Of a stretch of DNA of 7,771 bases, positions 1 to 6,448 are shown one piece after another (within the stretch, counting starts at the first letter, position 1; each line of letters starts with the position of its first letter). Position numbers and translations under genes: made by a program. The stretch is taken from assembly GCA_015485945.1 (NCBI GenBank), contig WFSM01000139.1:1-7771 (forward strand), given 5' to 3'. This stretch comes from Candidatus Bipolaricaulota bacterium (lineage in GTDB: Bacteria; Bipolaricaulota; Bipolaricaulia; UBA7950; UBA9294). The notes under the pieces are model-generated. The model did not search any database. It saw only the letters and a program-made list of their open reading frames with translations, and was not told where the DNA came from.

Positions 1-354
1 CCTGATGGACTCGCTGACCTCGGCGTGGAGTCCGGGATAATCGTGAACGGTGTCGGAATGCTGCGTGACCTCGAGCTCGGTTATTGGGACGGCAAAAATT
101 ACGTGATCGAGAAAATTGCTGAACCGGCTGAGCTCCTCAGCCTGCAGGGGAACATCGGGCGCAAGGACGGAGAGACGGTAGTGCACGCCCACGTCACGGT
201 GGCGAAGAAGGGCGGAGCGGCATACGGCGGGCACCTGGTACGTGCGACGGTGAACAACACCGCCGAGATCTTCATCTACAAGCTCGCCGGGGTGCGGCTG
301 GTGCGCAAGATAGAGGAGACAGGCCTTGCCGGGTTGTATCCTGAGGCTAGCTGA
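1..354 (+). CDS. PPC/DUF296-domain protein, 5'-truncated by the window edge
   Basis: The reading frame is open from base 1 to the TGA at 352-354, so the gene begins before the window. A GTG at 25 exists, but the residues before it (PDGLADLG) continue the domain, so it is not the likely start. The 117 visible residues match the PPC (PCC/DUF296) fold: GVGMLRDLELGYWD, then ELLSLQGNIGRKDG, VHAHV, GGHLV, a TAEIFIYKL strand and a final RKIEETGLAGLYP. The HxH (VHAHV) and GGHL histidines are conserved in bacterial and archaeal members, which form trimers. Plant relatives join this domain to AT-hooks, but no AT-hook is visible here. The function of prokaryotic single-domain members is poorly defined and I assign none. 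About 20-30 N-terminal residues of the usual ~140 are missing. The last 8 nt overlap the 3' end of convergent fmt. Confidence 0.85.
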   Translation, partial: PDGLADLGVESGIIVNGVGMLRDLELGYWDGKNYVIEKIAEPAELLSLQGNIGRKDGETVVHAHVTVAKKGGAAYGGHLVRATVNNTAEIFIYKLAGVRLVRKIEETGLAGLYPEAS

Positions 355-1270
355 ATCGCGTCGAGCCGCGTAGCCCATTCAGGAACTCGCATCCGGGGAC
401 GCGCGGCCGACACTCCCGCTGCACTTCAACGAGTTCGAGGAGCTCGTCTCCGGTGGCGACGAGGAGCCGTCTCGTCTTGGGTAACACGAGATCCCCAGGG
501 GTGTGAGTCCCGCGCTTGATTCCGGTCAGCCGGCTGCGATAGACCTTGATCCGTTCCCCGGCAAACCGAGTGAACGCGCCCGGCCACGGATTCGTCCCCC
601 GGATCAGATTGTGGATTTCCTGCGCCGACCGCGACCAATCAATCCTCCCATCATCGCGGCAGAGGCGAGGCGCGAGCGTTGCCCGGGAATCGTCCTGCGG
701 GATCGGTTTGAGCTTTCCTTCTTCCCGCCCCGCCAGCGTCTCCTTGATTACCTCCGCTCCGAGGTGAGCGAGGCGGTCGTGCAGCTCACCAGCAGTCTCG
801 TCCGGCCCAATCTCCATTGCCCGTTGTAGCAGGATTGGTCCGGTGTCCATCCCGGAATCGATCAAAAAAGTGGTGATCCCGGTTTCAGCCTCCCCGCGGA
901 TGATCGCCCAGTTGATCGGCGCAGCGCCGCGGTAGCGGGGGAGGAGAGAGGCGTGGATATTGATTGTGCCCAGGGGCGGAATCTTGATCAAGATGGGCTT
1001 GAAAAGCTGGCCGTACGCAGCGACGACGATCGCGTCGGGATGAGCATCACGAATTCTGGCAAGAGAGGCGGTGGTGTTGACCTTCTCAGGCTGAAATAAC
1101 GGAATCCCGAGGCGGATTGCCTCCCTCTTCACCGGCGGCGGGGTGAGAACGGCGTGCCTCCCTACTGGGCGGTCGGGTTGGGTGACGACGAGGGCGATTT
1201 CGTGGTGAGCGTGTAGAGCGGTAAGCGCGGGGCACGCGAACGCCCCGGTCCCGAGAAATACAAGTCTCAC
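347..1270 (-). CDS. fmt: Methionyl-tRNA formyltransferase
   Basis: Transfers a formyl group from 10-formyltetrahydrofolate to Met-tRNA(fMet), making the initiator for translation; cytoplasmic. The 307-residue length is typical. The Rossmann-like N-terminal domain opens MRLVFLGTGAFACPAL. The folate-site signature HASLLPRYRGAAPI lies at about 106-119, and the catalytic triad appears as N104, H106 and D142 (in FLIDSGMDTGPIL). The C-terminal tRNA-binding domain starts near 206 (DGRIDWSRSAQEIHNLIRGTNPWPGAF) and ends with the family-like FLNG. The start is GTG (1270-1268), chosen because it opens the conserved N-terminus and has GGGAG at 1283-1279, 8 nt upstream. That GTG overlaps the def stop as GTGA, which suggests translational coupling with def. 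The TAG stop (349-347) lies inside the convergent PPC gene, and no terminator hairpin with a U-tract is visible. Confidence 0.98.
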   Translation of the reverse strand: MRLVFLGTGAFACPALTALHAHHEIALVVTQPDRPVGRHAVLTPPPVKREAIRLGIPLFQPEKVNTTASLARIRDAHPDAIVVAAYGQLFKPILIKIPPLGTINIHASLLPRYRGAAPINWAIIRGEAETGITTFLIDSGMDTGPILLQRAMEIGPDETAGELHDRLAHLGAEVIKETLAGREEGKLKPIPQDDSRATLAPRLCRDDGRIDWSRSAQEIHNLIRGTNPWPGAFTRFAGERIKVYRSRLTGIKRGTHTPGDLVLPKTRRLLVATGDELLELVEVQRECRPRVPGCEFLNGLRGSTRFS

Positions 1271-1788
1271 TTATCTTTCTCCCGCTTGAGGCGTGCGTAT
1301 TCCTTGAGCAGGAACCGGCGCTTGGCCGGACTGAGATAATCGATGAACAGAACGCCGTTTAGATGGTCGATTTCGTGTTGAAGCGCGCGCGCCATCAGCC
1401 CTTCCCGCTCGATGGTGATCTCGCGTTCGTCGAGGGTGTAGCCGCGCACCGCGGCGTGCGCTCGCCGCGGCACCGGCGCGTCGACTCCGGGAACGCTCAG
1501 GCAGCCCTCAGTTGCCTCCTCAGCATCATCAGAGAGATCGATGATCTCCGGATTAATCAGAATGTGGAAGTCGCCGTCGATGTCGAGAGCGATGATTCGT
1601 TTGGAGACACCGATCTGGGGTGCCGCGAGCCCAAGGCCATTGGCACGCAGCATTGCCGCGACCATCGCTTCGGCAATCCGGTTGACCGCGGAGTCGATGT
1701 TCGCCACCGGGGCCGCTACTCGGCGCAGCACCGGGTCACTGGGATCGCCGTAGGTCACAATGTCCGTCGAAATTTCCTTGTCCACCAT
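1267..1788 (-). CDS. def: Peptide deformylase
   Basis: Metalloenzyme that removes the formyl group from the N-terminal methionine of new proteins as they leave the ribosome, undoing the modification made through its partner fmt. All three family motifs are intact in 173 residues: GLGLAAPQIG (51-60), EGCLS (94-98) with metal ligand C96, and QHEIDHLNG (137-145) with ligands H138 and H142 and catalytic E139. The C-terminus is a basic/acidic helix (FLLKEYARLKREKDK). First gene of a two-gene unit with fmt; its TGA is shared with the fmt GTG. The ATG start (1788-1786) has no Shine-Dalgarno upstream and lies about 2 nt from the predicted transcription start, so the mRNA may be leaderless. Function is certain; the leaderless state is inferred. 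Confidence 0.98.
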   Translation of the reverse strand: MVDKEISTDIVTYGDPSDPVLRRVAAPVANIDSAVNRIAEAMVAAMLRANGLGLAAPQIGVSKRIIALDIDGDFHILINPEIIDLSDDAEEATEGCLSVPGVDAPVPRRAHAAVRGYTLDEREITIEREGLMARALQHEIDHLNGVLFIDYLSPAKRRFLLKEYARLKREKDK

Positions 1789-1804
1789 AGCACTTGATTA
1801 TAAA
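1778..1804 (+). promoter_or_regulatory. Possible recG promoter overlapping the def -10 box
   Basis: TATAAA at 1799-1804 is a fair -10 box on the plus strand and overlaps the def TATAAT through the palindrome TTATAA (1798-1803). The best -35 candidate is TTGTCC (1778-1783), inside def, but its 15-nt spacing is short. Transcription would begin near 1811, about 3 nt before the chosen recG ATG. Weaker than the def promoter. Confidence 0.4.
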
Positions 1805-1825
1805 GTAGGAAACATGAGCGCACAA
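1797..1825 (-). promoter_or_regulatory. Predicted sigma70-type promoter of def-fmt
   Basis: On the minus strand a perfect TATAAT -10 box (1802-1797) stands 17 nt from TTGTGC (1825-1820), a half-match to TTGACA. Transcription would start near 1790, only about 2 nt before the def ATG. The -35 box lies inside the first codons of recG. The same TTG-N3, 17-nt, TATAAT-like layout recurs at rpsB and dnaB. Confidence 0.65.
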
Positions 1826-4078
1826 ATTGATCCTAGTATTCGGGAGACAGCGGAAAAGGTCCTGGCGTTGGAACGGGCACACGGCTATCGGGACGACGCG
1901 GTGATGGGCGGGTTGGAGGAATTCGTGCGCCGCAACCTGCCACCCGCGGCTCATACCATCGTCGCTGGATATCAGTCAGCACCGCACTTTGCGCGGGTAA
2001 AAACAGTAGAACAGCTGGTGTCATATCTCCGCAACGGGGTCCCTCCACCACCGTCGCCGGACGTATTGCTGCGTCCGGTGAGTGAGGCCGTCGGCGTGGG
2101 GGGCAAGCGCACGAAATTTCTGGAAAAGCTGGGGATCACGACGATCGAAGATTTGCTCCTTTACCTGCCGCGGCGGCTTGAAGATCGGCGTACGTTTAAA
2201 CGGATTGGGGACCTCCGTCCCGGCGAAATGGTGTGCGTCCGGGGGGAGATCGCCGCCGTATCGCAGATCAGGATCAACCCGCGAATGCAGGTGGTGAAAG
2301 CAGCAATTGGCGACGGCACCGGATTTCTATACGCGGTGTGGTTCAACCAGCCGTGGGTAGCGGAGCAGCTCCGGCGCGGAGAGACGATCGATGTGTACGG
2401 GAAAGTGGAGCGAAGCTACGGCGAGCTTCAGATGCGAACCCCAGTATGGGAGCCGGCCGGCACGGGAATGGAAACGGGACGGCTTGTTCCGATCTATCCG
2501 GCGACTGAGGGGGCGAGCGATCGGCTGATTCGTGGCATCATCGCCCGTAACCTTGAATTGTACGCCGACGCTCTTCCCGACGTTCTTCCCGCGGAGATCA
2601 GGACGCACGCCCATCTGCTGCCCAAGCGTGCGGCGGTACGGACGATCCATTTTCCGCCCGATGAAGACGCGTTTGCCTGTGCCCGCCGCAGCCTAGCGTA
2701 CGAGGAATTGTTCCTGCTTCAGCTCGGGCTGCTGTCCACCGCAGCGCCGGATAGTGGGAAGGCACACGCTGACGGTGAAAATCTTGCTGTGTCGTTCCTG
2801 GCGAGCCTGTCGTTTCGCCTCACTCCGGCCCAGATCGCGGCACTGCGGGAGATTGTCGCCGACCTGCGCGCCCCGCGGCGGATGATGCGGCTGCTGCAGG
2901 GCGATGTTGGGGCGGGGAAGACGATTGTTGCCCTGACCGCGATGTTGTACGCAATCGAAGCTGGATATCAGACGGTGTTTATGGCGCCAACTGAGATCCT
3001 CGCCGAGCAACACGCTCACCGCATTCGGGAACTGTTTGCCGGGCTGCCGGTGCGGGTGGCGCTCCTCACCGCGGCCACCAAGGACAAAGTCGACCTGAAG
3101 GGCAGGCTCGCCACTGGGGAAATCGACCTTGTCGTCGGGACGCACGCCCTCATTCAAAAGGACGTGAAATTCGCCAACCTCGGGTTTGTCGTGATCGACG
3201 AACAACACCGATTTGGAGTGGTGCAACGGGCAACGATCGAGGAGAAGGGGAAAGATGTCGATCTGTTGGTGATGAGCGCCACCCCGATCCCACGCACGAT
3301 CGCCCTCACCCTGTACGGGGAGTTTGACGTCTCGGTGATCGGCTCCCTGCCGTATGGAACGCCGCAGACACGCACGGTGTGGGTGGCGGGGACACGACGG
3401 GATGAGGTCTATTCCGAGATTGGGAAACTCCTCGCCGACGGTGGCAAGGGATTCGTCGTTCTCCCGCTCGTGGAAGAATCAGAAAAACTCGACCTGAATG
3501 CAGCGGTGCAGACCGCGGATGAGCTGCGGGCGCGGTTTCCCGAATATGGGATTGGGCTTGTGCACGGCCGCATGGGTAACGATGACAAGCACCAAGTGAT
3601 GGATGCCTTTCGGTCGGGGAAGGTACGGTTGTTGGTGGCGACGACGGTGATCGAAGTGGGGATTGACGTCCCCGACGCCGATTTTATGGTGATTGAACAT
3701 GCGGAGCGGTTCGGGCTGTCGCAGCTCCATCAACTGCGTGGGAGAATTGGGCGAAGCGGACAGCGGGCGATCTGCTTTGCAGTTGGAGATGCAAAGACCG
3801 ACGAGGCGAAAAAACGACTCACCGCGTTCTCCGAGCATCGGGATGGGTTCCGCATCGCCGAGGAGGATTTGTTGATCCGCGGACCGGGAGATCTGCTGGG
3901 AACGAAGCAGCATGGGTTCTTGAGCAGCCTGCGCGCTGTCGATTTGATCCGGGATATTGACCTCATGAAACAGGCACGCGCCGCTGCCCGCAGCGTGTAC
4001 GAAACCGGTGTGCCGCCGGAATTGGACCGCGAGGTGACACGACGGTTTGGGGAGATGCTGCGCTGGCTCCAGGTCTAA
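1814..4078 (+). CDS. recG: ATP-dependent DNA helicase RecG, with N-terminal extension
   Basis: Superfamily 2 translocase that remodels stalled replication forks and branch-migrates Holliday junctions. The 754 residues comprise an N-terminal extension (about 1-85), the wedge region starting VLLRPVSEAVGVGGKR with an OB fold (about 135-217), and two helicase domains. Visible motifs are Walker A GDVGAGKT (363-370), DEQH (462-465), SATPIPRT (488-495), motif VI QLRGRIGRSG (640-649) and the RecG-specific region RDGFRIAEEDLLIRGPGDLLGTKQ (about 676-699). E. coli RecG has 693 residues; the extension resembles the longer form known from Thermotoga. I chose ATG 1814, with AGGA just upstream. An in-frame ATG at 1760 lies inside def and would translate across the promoter. 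Divergent from def and convergent with pyrH: its TAA and the pyrH TAG interlock in the 4 bases 4075-4078. Confidence 0.96.
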   Translation: MSAQIDPSIRETAEKVLALERAHGYRDDAVMGGLEEFVRRNLPPAAHTIVAGYQSAPHFARVKTVEQLVSYLRNGVPPPPSPDVLLRPVSEAVGVGGKRTKFLEKLGITTIEDLLLYLPRRLEDRRTFKRIGDLRPGEMVCVRGEIAAVSQIRINPRMQVVKAAIGDGTGFLYAVWFNQPWVAEQLRRGETIDVYGKVERSYGELQMRTPVWEPAGTGMETGRLVPIYPATEGASDRLIRGIIARNLELYADALPDVLPAEIRTHAHLLPKRAAVRTIHFPPDEDAFACARRSLAYEELFLLQLGLLSTAAPDSGKAHADGENLAVSFLASLSFRLTPAQIAALREIVADLRAPRRMMRLLQGDVGAGKTIVALTAMLYAIEAGYQTVFMAPTEILAEQHAHRIRELFAGLPVRVALLTAATKDKVDLKGRLATGEIDLVVGTHALIQKDVKFANLGFVVIDEQHRFGVVQRATIEEKGKDVDLLVMSATPIPRTIALTLYGEFDVSVIGSLPYGTPQTRTVWVAGTRRDEVYSEIGKLLADGGKGFVVLPLVEESEKLDLNAAVQTADELRARFPEYGIGLVHGRMGNDDKHQVMDAFRSGKVRLLVATTVIEVGIDVPDADFMVIEHAERFGLSQLHQLRGRIGRSGQRAICFAVGDAKTDEAKKRLTAFSEHRDGFRIAEEDLLIRGPGDLLGTKQHGFLSSLRAVDLIRDIDLMKQARAAARSVYETGVPPELDREVTRRFGEMLRWLQV

Positions 4079-4761
4079 TGGATGAGCGTTCCCACCCGAT
4101 CACCAGTGACAAGCTTGGCAATGGCGTCCTGTTCGGAGAAATCGAACACCACGATCGGGAGGTTGTGCTCCTTGCAGATCTCCACCGCAGCGAGATCCAT
4201 CACGCCATAGCGGTGCGCGAGGAACTCGTCGTAGGAGAGCTCGGGAATGAGATGGGCGTCCGTCCCGGTCCGGGGATCAGCAGTAAACACCCCGGGCACG
4301 TTCGACGCCTTGGCGAGGAGTTCCGCTCGTACGGACACCGCCCGGATCGCGGCAGCGGTATCGGTGGTGACAAGAGGATTGCCCGTCCCGCCGGTGAATA
4401 TGACGACCGTGCCCGCTGCCAGAGCCTGCCGTGCCCGGCGAGGATCGACCGATTCAGTGAACTGGGTTGCCACTGCGGATTGCACGATCGCCGCCCGGTT
4501 GGTTTGCTCCAGATAATCACGGAGGACAAGGCCGTTCAACACCGTAGCGAGCATCCCGACTTCATCGGCGTCAACCCGATCGAGCCACCCACTCCGCGCC
4601 CCACGCAGGATGTTCCCACCGCCGACGACGATCGCGAGCTCAATGGTTGCGGTGGTAGACAAAACCCGGACGAGTTTCTGAATCTCGTCCGGGGAAAACG
4701 GAACGCCGCTTCCTGCTAACGCCTCGCCGCTCAGTTTGAGAAGGAGGCGGGTGGGTGTCAT
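4075..4761 (-). CDS. pyrH: UMP kinase (uridylate kinase)
   Basis: Phosphorylates UMP to UDP with ATP in pyrimidine nucleotide synthesis; amino-acid-kinase fold, normally a hexamer regulated by nucleotides. In 228 residues (E. coli 241) it shows KLSGEAL (9-15), the phosphate-binding GGGNILRG (47-54), GMLATVLNGLVL (69-80), the UMP-site segment FTGGTGNPLVTTDTAAAIRA (122-141), GVFTADPR (157-164) and VMDLAAVEICKE (187-198). The shorter length reflects compact N- and C-termini, with no motif lost. Last gene of rpsB-tsf-pyrH: its ATG follows the tsf TAG after 2 nt, and a GAGAGGA-like Shine-Dalgarno lies in the end of tsf. Many bacteria carry frr next; here the gene runs directly into convergent recG with a 4-nt overlap. 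Confidence 0.97.
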   Translation of the reverse strand: MTPTRLLLKLSGEALAGSGVPFSPDEIQKLVRVLSTTATIELAIVVGGGNILRGARSGWLDRVDADEVGMLATVLNGLVLRDYLEQTNRAAIVQSAVATQFTESVDPRRARQALAAGTVVIFTGGTGNPLVTTDTAAAIRAVSVRAELLAKASNVPGVFTADPRTGTDAHLIPELSYDEFLAHRYGVMDLAAVEICKEHNLPIVVFDFSEQDAIAKLVTGDRVGTLIH

Positions 4762-4763
4762 TT

Positions 4764-5363
4764 CTACGTGTCCTCTCCGATCTCGAACCGGGCGAACCTC
4801 TTCACTGAGATGTTCTCGCCGGTCTTTTGCCGCAGCTCCGCAAGCAAATCCTCAATTGTGCGGGCAGGGTCTTTGACGAACGGCTGTTTCATCAGGCATG
4901 CCTCGGTGTAGAACTTTTTGATCCGCCCGGCGACGATCTTCTCCACCACCGGAGCGGGCTTGCCTTCCTTTTCCGCCTGCTTGCGGTAGATTTCGCGTTC
5001 CGCTTCCAGATCGGATTCCGGGACATCCTCCGGTGCGACGTAGCGCGGGTTGGCAGCGGCAATGTGCATGGCGACGTCGCGGACGAACTCACGGAAATCA
5101 GCGCTGTTTGCAGTGAAATCGGTGTTGCTCACCACTTCAACTAGCACTCCCACTTTGCCGGAATGGTGGACGTATGCTTCAATGCGTCCCTCGTTTGCCT
5201 CACGCCCTTTGTGGGCGAGGAGCTCGCGTCCCTCCTCACGCAGGATTTTCTTCGCCGCTTCCATATCACCGTTCGCCTTGGTCAGAGCACGCTTGCAGTC
5301 CATGATCCCGACGCCGGTCTCGTCGCGCAGTTTTTTTACGTCTTCACTCGTTATCGTGGTCAT
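4764..5363 (-). CDS. tsf: Elongation factor Ts (short form)
   Basis: Guanine-nucleotide exchange factor that releases GDP from EF-Tu. The N-terminal UBA-like domain carries KLRDETGVGIMDCKRAL (11-27), followed by the core domain. At 199 residues it is the short type, close to Thermus EF-Ts and much shorter than E. coli's 283. The EF-Tu-contact region reads SNTDFTANSADF (79-90), where most bacteria have a form of CETDFVAR: the TDF is kept and its flanks differ. The C-terminal part is conventional (EKIVAGRIKKFYTEACLMKQPFVKD, then GENISVKRFARFEIG). The ATG at 5363 is fixed by the conserved N-terminus and by AAGGA (5375-5371), 7 nt upstream. That places the first 20 nt inside the end of rpsB in another frame, which implies coupled translation. 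Confidence 0.97.
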   Translation of the reverse strand: MTTITSEDVKKLRDETGVGIMDCKRALTKANGDMEAAKKILREEGRELLAHKGREANEGRIEAYVHHSGKVGVLVEVVSNTDFTANSADFREFVRDVAMHIAAANPRYVAPEDVPESDLEAEREIYRKQAEKEGKPAPVVEKIVAGRIKKFYTEACLMKQPFVKDPARTIEDLLAELRQKTGENISVKRFARFEIGEDT

Positions 5364-6336
5364 CCTCGGGTCCTTCCTTCACTGGTTGTGGTTCTTCATC
5401 CACTGCTTCTGCAGCTGCGGGTTCCTCCACTGCTGGAGCCTCCGGTTCGAGCTCCGTGGTTGCCGCTGCCGGAGCATCGGTGTCGGCCACAACCGCGGTT
5501 GTGAGTGGCTCTTCCACCGGGATGGCGGCTTCTTCCGGCGTCGGCACTTCCTCGGCTGGTGGCACTTCTTCGGCCGGTGGCGCTTCCGGTGCTGCTTCAG
5601 TTGTGGTTTCCACCTCAGGCTCCGCCGGAGCAGCAGCTTCCTCCATCTCTTGACGCCCTTCGCGGCCTTCCAGCACGGCGTCGGCGATCCGGGAACTGAT
5701 CAGCCGGGTTGCTTTGATCGCATCATCGTTCCCGGGGATGGGAAAATCGATTGGGTCAGGATCACAATTCGTATCTACGATCGCGATTACCGGTATCTTC
5801 ATGATGTTCGCTTCGTGGACGGCGTTTGCTTCCAGGTCCGGATCAATAACATAAATGACATCCGGAACCCGCTCTAGATGACGCAGCCCGTCAAGGTTGC
5901 GCACCAACTTGGCGAGCTCGCGACGCAGGCGGTTCGCTTCTTTGTTGGGGAAGTGATCCAGCGTTCCGTCCTCAATCATCCGTTCGAGTTCCTTCATGCG
6001 CTCGATGCTCTTCTTAATTGTGGCGAAGTTGGTCAGCGTGCCCCCGAGCCAGCGACGGTTAACGTAATGAGCGCCGCAGCGACGCGCCTCTTCGGCGATC
6101 GTCGTCTGCACCTGCTTCTTCGTCCCAACGAACATGACCTCCGCCCCCTGCGCGACCCGGTCGCGAACAAAGAAGTACGCTCGTTTGAACATCTCCACCG
6201 TTTGTTCGAGGTCGATAATATGAATCCCTTTTCGTTCGGTGAAGATGTAACGAGCCATCTTGGGGTTCCATTTGCGCGTGCGGTGACCGAAGTGGACTCC
6301 GGTCTCCAGCAGTTCTTTCATTGTCAAAACTTCCAC
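5344..6336 (-). CDS. rpsB: 30S ribosomal protein S2 (bS2/uS2) with long acidic C-terminal tail
   Basis: Small-subunit ribosomal protein that sits near the body-head junction and, in E. coli, helps dock S1. The core (about 1-226) is conventional: LLETGVHFGHRTRKWNPKM (9-27), RRWLGGTLTNF (94-104), PDVIYVIDPDLEANAVHEA (158-176) and IPVIAIVDTNCDPD (181-194). Residues about 227-330 form a tail of almost only Ala, Glu, Pro, Val, Thr and Asp, with a PPAEEV tandem repeat, probably disordered. I chose GTG (6336-6334) because GGAGG lies 5 nt upstream; the product starts MEVLTMKELL and is 330 residues. The ATG at 6321 is five codons later and too far from that site. An upstream in-frame ATG (6438) would read through the promoter. 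First gene of rpsB-tsf-pyrH; its end encodes the tsf Shine-Dalgarno and overlaps tsf by 20 nt. Confidence 0.97.
   Translation of the reverse strand: MEVLTMKELLETGVHFGHRTRKWNPKMARYIFTERKGIHIIDLEQTVEMFKRAYFFVRDRVAQGAEVMFVGTKKQVQTTIAEEARRCGAHYVNRRWLGGTLTNFATIKKSIERMKELERMIEDGTLDHFPNKEANRLRRELAKLVRNLDGLRHLERVPDVIYVIDPDLEANAVHEANIMKIPVIAIVDTNCDPDPIDFPIPGNDDAIKATRLISSRIADAVLEGREGRQEMEEAAAPAEPEVETTTEAAPEAPPAEEVPPAEEVPTPEEAAIPVEEPLTTAVVADTDAPAAATTELEPEAPAVEEPAAAEAVDEEPQPVKEGPEDDHDNE
5543..5578. repeat. Two 18-nt tandem units within the rpsB tail
   Basis: Plus-strand units GGCACTTCNTCGGCNGGT at 5543-5560 and 5561-5578 differ at two positions, both at third positions of the rpsB codons. They encode the repeated PPAEEV hexapeptide of the S2 tail. 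This looks like a local duplication within coding sequence, with protein sequence kept. Confidence 0.8.
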
Positions 6337-6352
6337 ATCACCCTCCCGTGAT
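6337..6352 (-). promoter_or_regulatory. rpsB ribosome binding site in a hairpin loop
   Basis: Read on the minus strand, the leader just before the rpsB GTG is ATCAC-GGGAGG-GTGAT: a perfect 5-bp inverted repeat around a 6-nt loop made of the Shine-Dalgarno sequence, directly next to the start codon. The GGAGG supports the GTG as start (5-nt spacing). The stem is short, so a regulatory role is only a possibility. Confidence 0.6.
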
Positions 6353-6371
6353 TTTGTTTTTAGATCACCGA

Positions 6372-6400
6372 AGTATAGCAAACGGGGAACGTTTCCGCAA
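6372..6400 (-). promoter_or_regulatory. Predicted promoter of rpsB-tsf-pyrH
   Basis: On the minus strand TATACT (6377-6372) is preceded by TGC, an extended -10 element (TGnTATACT), and lies 17 nt from TTGCGG (6400-6395). Transcription would start near 6365, giving a leader of about 29 nt that is A-rich until the ribosome binding site. That is short for the structured S2 autoregulatory leaders known in other bacteria. Confidence 0.65.
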
Positions 6401-6448
6401 TCCAACGCCCGACGCTGGCGGTGCCGATTTGATCGCAATTTGCCGCGT

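Noticed and set aside
1760..1813. Upstream in-frame ATG at 1760 as recG start
   Set aside because: It lies inside def and translation would run through the -10 region of the presumed promoter; ATG 1814 has AGGA before it and begins a plausible helical N-terminus.
4078..4719. Plus-strand ORF (213 codons) starting in a TAATG overlap with the recG stop, which looks like translational coupling
   Set aside because: It is wholly antisense to pyrH, whose every motif is conserved. The translation resembles no family and the TAATG arises from the interlocked stops.
5050..5877. Long plus-strand ORF (275 codons) antisense to tsf and rpsB
   Set aside because: It is a shadow of the biased Ala/Glu/Pro codons of the S2 tail; its translation is Arg/Cys/Phe/His-rich with no recognisable domain, while the minus strand encodes conserved S2 and EF-Ts.
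6337..6438. Upstream in-frame ATG at 6438 extending rpsB by 34 residues
   Set aside because: The extra codons cover the extended -10 promoter and leader; the S2 family starts close to the MKELLETGVHFGH segment, and the GTG at 6336 has a strong Shine-Dalgarno.
6401..6448. Possible operator or origin signal between the rpsB and dnaB promoters
   Set aside because: Only a 4-bp inverted repeat (GCAA-t-TTGC) was found, with no DnaA-box-like TTATCCACA and no direct repeats; this is within chance expectation.
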